Shown piece after piece: positions 50,517 through 58,380 of a DNA stretch of 64,000 nt (positions are counted from its first letter, which is position 1; the number at the start of each line of letters is the position of its first letter). The stretch is from Methylobacterium sp. J-026 (GTDB lineage Bacteria; Pseudomonadota; Alphaproteobacteria; Rhizobiales; Beijerinckiaceae): NCBI RefSeq assembly GCF_022829585.1, contig NZ_JAKSYC010000117.1, positions 1-64,000 of the forward strand, given 5' to 3'. The notes below the pieces were generated by a model that was not told where the DNA came from, did no database searches, and saw only the letters and a program-made list of their open reading frames with translations. The translations under genes and the position numbers were made by a program.

Positions 50517-51527
50517 ATGGCACGGGTTGCGGTCGTTACCGGCGGCACGGCCGGGATCGGGCTCGCGACGGCGCATCGCTTCGCCGCCCGGGGATGGTCG
50601 GTGGCGGTGATCGCCCGCGATCCGGGCCGTCTTGCCGCGGCGGAACGGGCCCTCGCCGCTTACGGCCGACCGGTTCTGGCGATCGGCGCCGACGTCGCCG
50701 ATCCGGACGCGGTCGACGCCGCCGCCCGGCGGGTGGAGACCGAACTCGGCCCGATCCGCGCCTGGGTGAACAACGCCATGTCGACCGTGGTCAGCCCGGC
50801 CGACGAGATCACCCCGGACGAGTACCGCCGGGTGACCGAGACCACCTATCTCAGCCAGGTCTACGGAACGCTCGCCGCCCTGCGCTTCATGAAGCGGCGC
50901 AACCGCGGCGCGATCATCCAGGTCTCGTCCGGCCTCGCGATCCGGGCGGCGCCGCTGCAGGCCCCCTATTGCGCGGCGAAGTTCGCGGTGTCGGGTTTCA
51001 CCGACGCCCTGCGCTGCGAGCTGATCCACGGCAAGGTCGATGTCAGCCTCAGCGTGGTCTACCTGCCGGCCGTGAACACGCCCCAGTTCAATTGGGCGCG
51101 CAACCACACCGGGCACCGGCAATACGCCCCGGACCCGATCTTCGATCCGCGGCTCTGCGCCGAGGCGATCCTGTACGCGGTTGAGCACCCGCGCCGGGAG
51201 GTCTGGGTCGGGCGCTCTTCGATGATGATGGCCGCCGCCCAGGCCCTGGCGCCGGCCTTCGCCGACCGCAAGGCGGCCTCCATGTGGTCGGCGCAGCTCT
51301 CCGACGAGACCATTTCCGACATGGAGGGCAACCTCTACGAGGCCGTCCCGGGCGCTGTCGGGATCGACGGCCGGTTCTCGGGGCGGACCAAGGGGAGCCG
51401 GACCGAGTTCTGCACGAGCCGCACCCGCGACCTCGTGGTCGGGGGCCTCGCCGGGCTCGCGCTGATCGGGCTCGCCGGCACCGTCCACGCCGCCCGCTCG
51501 GCACGCCGTCTGCCGGACCGGTCGTGA
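50517..51527 (+). CDS. SDR-family oxidoreductase with C-terminal extension
   Basis: A 336-residue SDR. It has VTGGTAGIGLATAHRF (cofactor), VNNAMSTVVSP, the Ser in IQVSSGLAIRA and Tyr/Lys in PYCAAKFAVSGF, followed by an extra ~90 residues that include a membrane-like segment near the end (LVVGGLAGLALIGLAG). Length exceeds the usual 250. The extension suggests a membrane-bound form of unknown substrate. ATG at 50517 is chosen because it begins MARVAVVTGG; the frame is open to 50478. Confidence 0.85.
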   Translation: MARVAVVTGGTAGIGLATAHRFAARGWSVAVIARDPGRLAAAERALAAYGRPVLAIGADVADPDAVDAAARRVETELGPIRAWVNNAMSTVVSPADEITPDEYRRVTETTYLSQVYGTLAALRFMKRRNRGAIIQVSSGLAIRAAPLQAPYCAAKFAVSGFTDALRCELIHGKVDVSLSVVYLPAVNTPQFNWARNHTGHRQYAPDPIFDPRLCAEAILYAVEHPRREVWVGRSSMMMAAAQALAPAFADRKAASMWSAQLSDETISDMEGNLYEAVPGAVGIDGRFSGRTKGSRTEFCTSRTRDLVVGGLAGLALIGLAGTVHAARSARRLPDRS

Positions 51528-51584
51528 GGCTGCATTCGCGCGCGCTGACTGCTAGATGAGCCGCCCCGAGAAAGGTTCGCGTCG

Positions 51585-52460
51585 ATGCCCGGCTATCTGC
51601 CCTTCGCGGGGGCCCTGAAGCTCCCCGCCTATACCTGCGACAATTGCGGGTTCTGGCAGCGCCATTTCGAGACGCCGGCGGCCTGCCCGATGTGCCTCGA
51701 CGCCCGTCACGTGGTGCCGCAGGACGGCTGGCGGTTCCGGACCGCCCGGGAGGCGCAGGACGCGTTCCCCTGTCACTGGCAGGAGCTGGAGCCCGGCGTG
51801 TGGCGCTTCTGGAACGAGCCGGTCTCCGGCATCGGCCCCTCCGGCTACCTGATCCAGACCGAGCACGGGAATATGGGCTTCGAGGCCTGCCCGGTCTTCA
51901 GCGAGGCCGCCCTCGACCAGATCGCCCGGCTCGGCGGTATGGCGGTGCTCTCGGCCTCGCACCCGCATGCCTACGGGGCGCTGACGCAGCTCCAGGACCG
52001 GTTCGACCCGGAATTGTGCCTGCCGGCGGCCGACTTCACCTGGAGCGCAGCCCTGCAGGTGAGCTGGCCCTACGACGATTTCCTGGAGCCCCTGCCGGGC
52101 CTGGAGCTGCACCGTACCGCCGGCCATTTCGACGGCCATGCGATCCTGTACGACAGGTCGCGGAAAATCTGCTTCTGCGGCGACGCGCTGAAGTTCGAAC
52201 TCGACCCGGCGGATTTCCGCCGGGCGGTCACGATCTCGGCCCACAAGGCCTTCGTGCGCGGCGTGCCGCTGACCCCGAGCGAGCTGCGTCGCTACCGCGA
52301 CGTGTTCGAGCGGCTCGACTTCGTCCAGACCTGGACGCCCTTCGAGCCCGCGCGCAATTGCGGCCGGCCCGAGGTCTTGGCGCTGCTCGACCAGCTCATG
52401 AGCGGCCGGTCCCACGCCGCGCCGGTGCCCCTCGACGGGCTCCGGTCTCAGGGCCGGTAG
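51585..52460 (+). CDS. MBL-fold protein with N-terminal zinc ribbon
   Basis: A 291-residue protein. Residues 18-37 form a CxxC-x12-CxxC zinc ribbon (CDNCGFW...CPMC), as in rubredoxin-like domains. The rest follows the metallo-beta-lactamase plan, but the HxHxDH motif is HPHAYG (ASHPHAYGALTQL), so two metal ligands are missing; later GHFDGH and CFCGDAL keep a His and an Asp. It may bind one metal or none. The 3' end overlaps the convergent nitrile hydratase accessory gene by 13 bases. Function unknown. Confidence 0.75.
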   Translation: MPGYLPFAGALKLPAYTCDNCGFWQRHFETPAACPMCLDARHVVPQDGWRFRTAREAQDAFPCHWQELEPGVWRFWNEPVSGIGPSGYLIQTEHGNMGFEACPVFSEAALDQIARLGGMAVLSASHPHAYGALTQLQDRFDPELCLPAADFTWSAALQVSWPYDDFLEPLPGLELHRTAGHFDGHAILYDRSRKICFCGDALKFELDPADFRRAVTISAHKAFVRGVPLTPSELRRYRDVFERLDFVQTWTPFEPARNCGRPEVLALLDQLMSGRSHAAPVPLDGLRSQGR

Positions 52461-52771
52461 AGCGGGTCGTTCTCGAGGCGGATCGGCTGGCCGTGGGGTG
52501 TCGCCGCGGCGGCACGCTGGAACGCCGCGGTCCGCGCCGCGACGCCCTCGGGGCCCGCCACGCCGCGCTCAGCCAGGATCGCCTCCAGGGTTGCCAGCCA
52601 GGCGCCGTAATCGGCCGCCTGCTCGGGGGCGTCCGCGGGACGGATCGCCCGGCCCAGGCGGTCCGCCCATTCCGACCAGGTGAACAGCCCGGCCTCCCGC
52701 AGGGAGACCACCAGGGCAAAGACCTGCGCCTCCCAGGGGGCCGCGAAGGTACTCGGCGCCGGATCGCTCAC
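52448..52771 (-). CDS. Nitrile hydratase accessory protein
   Basis: A 107-residue protein with the family core FAAPWEAQVFALVVSLREAG, FTWSEWADRLGRAIR and YGAWLATLEAILAERGV. It is like the small activators (P14K, NhlE) that help load cobalt into the alpha subunit. GTG at 52771 overlaps the nthB stop by GTGA, which decides the start; the frame is open further up. It closes the nthA-nthB-accessory operon. Confidence 0.88.
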   Translation of the reverse strand: MSDPAPSTFAAPWEAQVFALVVSLREAGLFTWSEWADRLGRAIRPADAPEQAADYGAWLATLEAILAERGVAGPEGVAARTAAFQRAAAATPHGQPIRLENDPLYRP

Positions 52772-53427
52772 GCGGGCTCCAGATAGGGTTCGAAGGCCGC
52801 CACGGTGACCAGGCCGCCCGGGTCGCCGCTCTCGCCCCACAGGTCGTGCGCGGCGAAGGCGACCGTGTAGAGCCAGGTCGGGTTCTCCCCCAGCCCGTGG
52901 GCGCTGGTGTCGGGATAGACGAAGACGCCGTCGACGCGGACGATCCGGCCCCGCCGGCCACGGACGTAGCGCGGCAGGCGGGTATGGCCGGTCGGGTGCA
53001 TGTTGCGGGCGATGACGGTCGCGCCGACCGCGAACCGCGCGGGGGCGTCCGCAGCGCGGCTGCTGGGGAAGCCGGCCCGGAAGCGCGCCTCCAGGCCGTC
53101 GCGGCCCAGGACCCGGGCGACGGCCCCGGCGGGCGCCGCGGCCGTTCCGGAGGCCATCTCGGCCGGCGTGGCCAGGCCGGCGGCGGCGACCTGCTTCTCC
53201 AGGGCCTTCAGCCAGATCGCGTAGTAGCTCGACGACAGGTACTCCGCCGGCGGCAGCGATTCCCGGGTGGCCCGGCTGCCGTCGAGGGTCCAGGCGCCGG
53301 TGAAGCCCATGGCCAGCGCCATGGCGAAGACGCGCCGCTCCCAGTCGGCGTGGAACACCGGCTCGTCCGGCTCCGGCACCACCGGCCCGAAGCCCTGCGT
53401 GCCGCCGAGATCCTGGGCGCCGTTCAT
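52768..53427 (-). CDS. nthB: Nitrile hydratase subunit beta
   Basis: A 219-residue protein matching the beta subunit: [20 protein letters not shown] at the start, [18 protein letters not shown], then [36 protein letters not shown] and [20 protein letters not shown]. It forms an (alpha-beta)2 enzyme with nthA in the cytoplasm. Start and nthA stop overlap (ATGA at 53424-53427), so both are made in step. Confidence 0.95.
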   Translation of the reverse strand: MNGAQDLGGTQGFGPVVPEPDEPVFHADWERRVFAMALAMGFTGAWTLDGSRATRESLPPAEYLSSSYYAIWLKALEKQVAAAGLATPAEMASGTAAAPAGAVARVLGRDGLEARFRAGFPSSRAADAPARFAVGATVIARNMHPTGHTRLPRYVRGRRGRIVRVDGVFVYPDTSAHGLGENPTWLYTVAFAAHDLWGESGDPGGLVTVAAFEPYLEPA

Positions 53428-54071
53428 GCCGGTCTGCCCGCTGGTTCGGTTGGGATCCCTTCGGGCAGCCCCGTGCCGATCATGGAATCGCGGGTGACCA
53501 GGGCGGCGAGCGCCGCCTCGGAGAACCCCTCGGTCCCCGCGGGCCGCATCGGCAGGACCATGTAGCGGGTCTCGGCGGTGGAATCCCAGACGGTGATCCG
53601 GGTGGTCTCCGGCAGCGTCACCCCGAACTCGGCCAGCACACCCCGGGGGTCGATCACCGCCCGGGCCCGATAGGGCGGCGCCTTGTACCAGACCGGCGGC
53701 AGGCCGAGCACCGGCCAGGGGTAGCAGGAGCAGAGGGTGCACACGACGAGGTTGTGGGTCCCGGGGGTGTTCTCGACCACCACCATGTGCTCGCCGCCCC
53801 TTCCGCCGATGCCGAGTTCGGCGATCGCCGGCGTTGCGTCGGCCAGCAGCCGCGCCCGGAACGCAGCATCGCCCCAGGCCCTGGCCACCACCCGGGTGCC
53901 CAGATGCGGGCCGACCTTGGTCTCGTAGAGTTCGACCAGCGCGTCGAGGGCCGCCGGATCGATGTAGCCCTTCTCGGTCAGCAGGGATTCGAGCGCCCGG
54001 ACCCGCGCCTCGATCGGCGTGAGGTCGCTGCCGTGGTGCACGTGATCGTGATCCGCGTGTCGATGGCTCAT
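53424..54071 (-). CDS. nthA: Nitrile hydratase subunit alpha, cobalt type
   Basis: A 215-residue protein. The metal site is VCTLCSC (Cys111, Cys114, Cys116); Thr after the first Cys marks the cobalt type, whereas iron enzymes have Ser there. The surrounding [20 protein letters not shown] is characteristic. The head is unusually His-rich ([11 protein letters not shown]). The enzyme hydrates nitriles to amides. It is divergent from the sigma factor gene over a 316-base gap. Confidence 0.96.
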   Translation of the reverse strand: MSHRHADHDHVHHGSDLTPIEARVRALESLLTEKGYIDPAALDALVELYETKVGPHLGTRVVARAWGDAAFRARLLADATPAIAELGIGGRGGEHMVVVENTPGTHNLVVCTLCSCYPWPVLGLPPVWYKAPPYRARAVIDPRGVLAEFGVTLPETTRITVWDSTAETRYMVLPMRPAGTEGFSEAALAALVTRDSMIGTGLPEGIPTEPAGRPA

Positions 54072-54387
54072 CCCGCCCTCCTCGCAGGGTGCAGTGTGCA
54101 CCCTCGGACGTCCCGCTGCCACCCCCGGAACGCGGTTTCGGTGCTCACCATCGGGGCAGGGATCGAAGCGCAAACGCCGGCGGGGCGCCGCGACAATCCT
54201 TTGATCCGCCTGATTATTTTCCTGATGCGATCCGTCGGAACGGCGGTGAATACCAATGTCCGTGCCCGCCGGCGTGCTGGTCGTATCCACCGATACTGAC
54301 CGTAGCGTTTGGTAACGGTTCATAATTCCACCGGTACCTAGGTTAGAGCGAATCCAGTATACCAGTACCAGGGATCAGGACACGTTC
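54072..54387. promoter_or_regulatory. Divergent region between nthA and the sigma-factor gene
   Basis: Should hold promoters of both units. GGAAC at 54237-54241, followed 19 bases later by CGTG, is like an EcfG promoter (GGAAC-N16/17-CGTT) but the spacing is off. The part next to the sigma gene (54311-54360) is AT-richer. The AGGA at about 54376 serves as ribosome site for the sigma gene. Confidence 0.4.
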
Positions 54388-55092
54388 ATGATCGACGACG
54401 CTGTGACGCCGCCGGCCGAGACCGAGAGCCCCCGGGGAGCGACGGGCTACGCCACGGCCATCGGCCAGCACCTCGCCCTGCCGATCCGGGACTATTTCAA
54501 GCTGGTCGAGCAGGAGCCGCTGCCGACACAGCTCGACGACCTCGTCGCGCGCTTCGAAGCGGCGGTGGCGGCGCACGGCCAGACCGTGGCCTTCGATTTC
54601 CGCAGCGACATCATCAAGGCGCTGCCGGCGTTGCGCACCTTCGCCCTGTCCCTGGCGGGGGATGTCAACCGGGCCGACGATCTCGTCCAGGAGACCTTCG
54701 TCAAGGCCTGGGCCAACCAGCAGCGGTTCCGCCCCGGGACGAACTTCACCGCGTGGCTGTTCACGATCCTGCGCAACCAGTTCTACTCGGACCTGCGCAA
54801 GACCCGGCGCGAGATCGAGGATGTCGACGGGACGCATGCGGGCCAGATGACCAGCCTCGCCGATCAGGAGGATGCCAGCACCCTCAAGGTGGTCTGGGCG
54901 CGTCTCGAAGGCCTGCCGGCTGCGCAGCGGCAGGCGCTGCTGCTGGTCGGCGCCGAGGGTCACACCTACGAGGAGGCGGCGAGCAAGCTCGGCTGCCAGG
55001 TCGGCACGGTGAAGAGCCGGGTCAGCCGGGCCCGGTCGTCGCTGCTCGGCACCCTCGGCGGTGTCGTGGCCGGACAGGCACCCGCGGCCTGA
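54388..55092 (+). CDS. EcfG-type sigma factor with NepR-like N-terminal domain
   Basis: A 234-residue sigma factor. Residues ~78-142 are sigma-2 (PALRTFALSLAGDVNRADDL, TAWLFTILRNQFYSDLRKTR), ~166-222 sigma-4 (GHTYEEAASKLGCQVGTVKS), both close to EcfG/general stress sigma factors. Residues 25-57 look like anti-sigma NepR: IGQHLALPIRDYFKLVEQE, then PLPTQLDDLVARFE, which lines up without gaps with the NepR pattern LRxxYxxVxxxxxPxxFxxLLxxLE. NepR is normally a separate ~60-residue protein that holds EcfG inactive until PhyR binds it. The gene lies between nthA and the amidase, without phyR or a free nepR in the window. Confidence 0.85.
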   Translation: MIDDAVTPPAETESPRGATGYATAIGQHLALPIRDYFKLVEQEPLPTQLDDLVARFEAAVAAHGQTVAFDFRSDIIKALPALRTFALSLAGDVNRADDLVQETFVKAWANQQRFRPGTNFTAWLFTILRNQFYSDLRKTRREIEDVDGTHAGQMTSLADQEDASTLKVVWARLEGLPAAQRQALLLVGAEGHTYEEAASKLGCQVGTVKSRVSRARSSLLGTLGGVVAGQAPAA

Positions 55093-55198
55093 ACGGCGCC
55101 CCGGCTCTTCGCGAATCTCACATTCTTCGGGCTGTACTTTGCGGGGGGCCTGGGGTCTGCCCAGCCGCTGACACGCGGGGCCGGAGGTCCCGCCCGTC

Positions 55199-56599
55199 TC
55201 ACACCGGCGGCCGGCGCACATGCCAGTCGGTCGCCCGCTGGAAGGCCTGCCCGATCCGGAGCGCCATCGCCTCCTCGTAGCCGCGGCAGACGATCTGGAG
55301 CGAGAGCGGCAGCTCGTCGGCGGTGAAGCCGTTCGGCAGGGCCAGGGCGCAGAGATCCAGCAGGTTGCCGAACCGGGTGAAGCGCGAAGGCAGGTGCGCC
55401 TCTTCGACAGCGGCCAGCGGGACGGCGGCGGATTCCGTCGTGGGCGTCAGCAGGGCGTCGATCCCGTCCAGGGCGGCGGCGTAGAGCTGCTTCATCGCGG
55501 CGCGGCGGTGGAGCGTGGCGAGGTAGTCCTTGGCCGAAACCGTTGCGCCGGCCAAGATCCGGGCCCGCACGGCGTCGCCGAGGGGCGCGGATGGATCCTC
55601 CGCCAGGGCGCCGTTGACGAAGTAGGCCTCGGCGTTGGTGATCCCGCTCATCGCCACGCAGTCGCTGAACCGGAACGGCAGGGTGACGTCCACGATTTCG
55701 GCCCCCTGCCCGGCCAGCAGATCGAGGGCCGCGTCGTAGGCGGCGAGCATGTCGGGGGCCACGCCCTCCCGTTCGATCGCGGGCATGCGGCCGAGGCGCA
55801 GGCCGCGCACCCCGCGGTTGAGCGTCGGCCAGGGGGAGTCCGGCGGGATGCCGCGGGTCGTCGGGTCCAGGGGATCGGGGCCGGAGATCGCCTCGTAGAG
55901 GAGCGCGGCATCCTCCACCGTGCGGGCGAGCGGACCGGGCGAGTCGAGCGTCGTCGAGAGCGGCACGATCCCCCAGGTCGAGACGCGCCCGACCGTCACC
56001 TTCAGTCCGGTAAGGCCGCAGAAGGCGGATGGCAGGCGCACGGAGCCGCCGGTATCGGTGCCGAGGCCCCAGGGCGCCATCCGGGCGGCCACCGCCACGC
56101 CGGTACCGCTGCTCGATCCGCCCGGCGTGCGCGGCGCCTCAAGGTCCCAGGGGTTCCAGGGCGTGCCGAGATGCGGGTTGGTGCCCCAGCCGCCATAGGC
56201 GAACTCGACCGTGTGGGTCTTGCCCAGCACGATCATCCCCTGCGCGATCAGCCGCCGGGCGACGGTGGCGGTGCGTTCGGCCCGGCGGGCGCGGTGGGCG
56301 GCCGACCCGCCCATGGTGATCCGACCCTCCAGGTCGATCAGGTCCTTCAGCACCACCGGCACGCCGTGGAGCGGCCCCACCGCGTGGCCCGACCGGATCG
56401 CCCGGTCCGCCCCCTCGGCGGCGAGGCGGGCATCCGCGGAGAAGATCTCCGTGAAGGCCTGGAGCTTCGGCTCCAGCTGCGTGATCCGGCCCAGCAAAGC
56501 GTCGACCGCATCGACCGGCGACAGGGCTCGGGACCGGATCGCCCCGGCGAGTTCGGACGCGGAGGCGTGGACGGGATCGAGATCGGACATCGGACTCAC
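55199..56599 (-). CDS. Amidase-signature amidase
   Basis: A 466-residue amidase-signature enzyme. The Lys-Ser-Ser triad appears as Lys in VPVVLKDLIDLEG, Ser in GTDTGGSVRLP (cis Ser), and the Ser nucleophile region PGGSSSGTGVAVA is typical. It hydrolyses amides to acid and ammonia and could use the products of the nitrile hydratase, giving a two-step nitrile pathway; the two are not in one operon. GTG at 56599 overlaps the stop of the upstream binding-protein gene (GTGA), but ATG at 56590 is also good. Confidence 0.9.
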   Translation of the reverse strand: MSPMSDLDPVHASASELAGAIRSRALSPVDAVDALLGRITQLEPKLQAFTEIFSADARLAAEGADRAIRSGHAVGPLHGVPVVLKDLIDLEGRITMGGSAAHRARRAERTATVARRLIAQGMIVLGKTHTVEFAYGGWGTNPHLGTPWNPWDLEAPRTPGGSSSGTGVAVAARMAPWGLGTDTGGSVRLPSAFCGLTGLKVTVGRVSTWGIVPLSTTLDSPGPLARTVEDAALLYEAISGPDPLDPTTRGIPPDSPWPTLNRGVRGLRLGRMPAIEREGVAPDMLAAYDAALDLLAGQGAEIVDVTLPFRFSDCVAMSGITNAEAYFVNGALAEDPSAPLGDAVRARILAGATVSAKDYLATLHRRAAMKQLYAAALDGIDALLTPTTESAAVPLAAVEEAHLPSRFTRFGNLLDLCALALPNGFTADELPLSLQIVCRGYEEAMALRIGQAFQRATDWHVRRPPV

Positions 56600-58197
56600 T
56601 GGACGCTGACGCGGGTGAGATCGACGAACCAGGATTGCGGCGAGACGAAGCCGTGGATCTTCTTGGACATCCCGCGGGGGTTGAGGTCGTGGACGACGAA
56701 CAGCCAGGGCGGATTGTCCACCAGCCGCTCGTGGGCGATCGTGGTCTGCGCGTCGATTACCTTCGCGTCGGTGGTCTCGGCGAGCGCCTTGAGGGCGGCG
56801 TCGAACGCATCGTCCTTCCAGGTGGGGAAGTTGAAGCCGTTCGGCGGAAAGCGGTCACCCGCGAAGTAGCGCGCCATCACGCTGGCATCGGAGGAGGGCG
56901 AGGAGACGTTGAGCGCCATCGAGCCCTGGAGGCTCTGCGCATCCGGTAGCGCCCGGCTCGAATTGAGCAGTACCTGCCACTCGACCACGTTGAAGCTGAG
57001 TTCCACGTTGCAAGCCTGCTTCAGGTTCTCCTGCAGATACTCATTCATCGGCATCGGCAGCATCTGGCCCGAGCCGGAGGACGAGATCATCACCTTGAGG
57101 CTCAGGGGCTTCTTGTCGGTGTAGCCGGCTTCGGCCAGCAGAGCCTTCCCCTTGGCGGCGTCGAACGTGTAGCGATTCTTCGGCGAGCCGAAATTCGGAT
57201 CCTTGTCGTTGAGCCATCCCGCGGCCGGCTCCGCCGTGCCGTTCAGGAGCTCGACGATGCCGGCCCGGTCGACGCAGTAGTTCAGGGCCTGCCGGACGCG
57301 CACGTCCTTGAGCGGGCTGTCCTTGGCGCCGATGTTGTAGATGTAGGGCCACACATGCGGGTACGAGCCCGTCGTGATGGTGAAGCCCGCCTGCTTGAGG
57401 GACGGGATGGCGTCGGGGGCCGGCACCTCGATCCAGTCGACCTGACCCGAACGCAGGGCGGCGACCCGGGCGTTGGCCTCGGGGATCGGCAGCAGCCGGA
57501 CCCGGTCGACCTTGGCCATCCGGTTCGGATCCCAGTAGCCGTCGTACTTGGCGAGGTCGACCGCCTCCCGCGGGGCGACGCGGGTGATCTTGAACGGCCC
57601 GGTTCCGGCCGCCGGAAGTGCGGCCACCTTGCTCCAGTCGCGGCCCGCCTTCTCGAAGGAGGCCGGCGCGGTGAACAGCAGGTAGACCACCATGTAGGGG
57701 AAGTAGGACGCGACCTGCGTCGTGGTGATCTGGACGGTCGCGTCGTCGATCTTCTTGTAGCTGCCGACCAGCGGCGCCCGGGCCCGGGAGATGCCGGCAC
57801 CCTGTGCCTCGAATTGCGGGCTGTCGTTCTTGAAGTAGCGGTCGAGGTTCCAGATCACCGCGTCGGCGTTGAACGGCGTGCCGTCATGGAACTTGACGCC
57901 CTGGCGCAGGTGGAAGGTCCAGATCGTCCTGTCGGTCGGGTCCTGCTCCCAGCGTTCGGCGAGCGCCGGAACGATGCCCGCGAGCTTGGTCGTGCTGGTC
58001 AGGTCCCACTGCACCAGCCCCTCGAAGATCGGGTAGCCGAGGAAGCGCATGCCCTCGAAGCCGTTATTGGGCATGCCCGTCGTCGTCGGGATGTCCGTGG
58101 CGGTCATGGCGATGCGCAGCACGCTCTCGGCGCTGGCCGGGCCGGCCAGGGCTACGGGACCGACCAGGGCGGCTGCAATCAGGTGGCGAAATGTCAT
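56596..58197 (-). CDS. Peptide/nickel-type ABC substrate-binding protein
   Basis: A 533-residue periplasmic receptor. A signal peptide (LIAAALVGPVALAGPASA) is followed by the SBP_bac_5 order: PALAERWEQDPTDRTIWTFH, LRQGVKFHDGTPFNADAVIW, VRVRQALNYCVDRAGIVELL and FAGDRFPPNGFNFP. It is the DppA/OppA type. No permease or ATPase genes lie in the window. It precedes and overlaps the amidase gene, so amides, peptides or drug-like substrates are possible ligands. The TPP enzyme gene is divergent. Confidence 0.92.
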   Translation of the reverse strand: MTFRHLIAAALVGPVALAGPASAESVLRIAMTATDIPTTTGMPNNGFEGMRFLGYPIFEGLVQWDLTSTTKLAGIVPALAERWEQDPTDRTIWTFHLRQGVKFHDGTPFNADAVIWNLDRYFKNDSPQFEAQGAGISRARAPLVGSYKKIDDATVQITTTQVASYFPYMVVYLLFTAPASFEKAGRDWSKVAALPAAGTGPFKITRVAPREAVDLAKYDGYWDPNRMAKVDRVRLLPIPEANARVAALRSGQVDWIEVPAPDAIPSLKQAGFTITTGSYPHVWPYIYNIGAKDSPLKDVRVRQALNYCVDRAGIVELLNGTAEPAAGWLNDKDPNFGSPKNRYTFDAAKGKALLAEAGYTDKKPLSLKVMISSSGSGQMLPMPMNEYLQENLKQACNVELSFNVVEWQVLLNSSRALPDAQSLQGSMALNVSSPSSDASVMARYFAGDRFPPNGFNFPTWKDDAFDAALKALAETTDAKVIDAQTTIAHERLVDNPPWLFVVHDLNPRGMSKKIHGFVSPQSWFVDLTRVSVQ

Positions 58198-58380
58198 CGG
58201 ATCCCATCGTCGAAGTCGCGGCGCGCCAACCGCAAATCCCGCGCCAGCCCCCGGCATAGTCCCCGCGTCGGGCGAAGAGGAGGTGTCAGGCCTCGCCCCT
58301 TGCGCGGCGCGTCGGCTGCGCCACGATAATAAAAAATGCGTGTCGCCGGCCGCGCCGGCCGGACCGAGAGGGAGCCGCCC

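Noticed and set aside
54237..54264. GGAAC...CGTG as an EcfG promoter for the sigma gene
   Set aside because: The gap between the boxes is 19 bases and the -10 has CGTG where CGTT is expected; not convincing.
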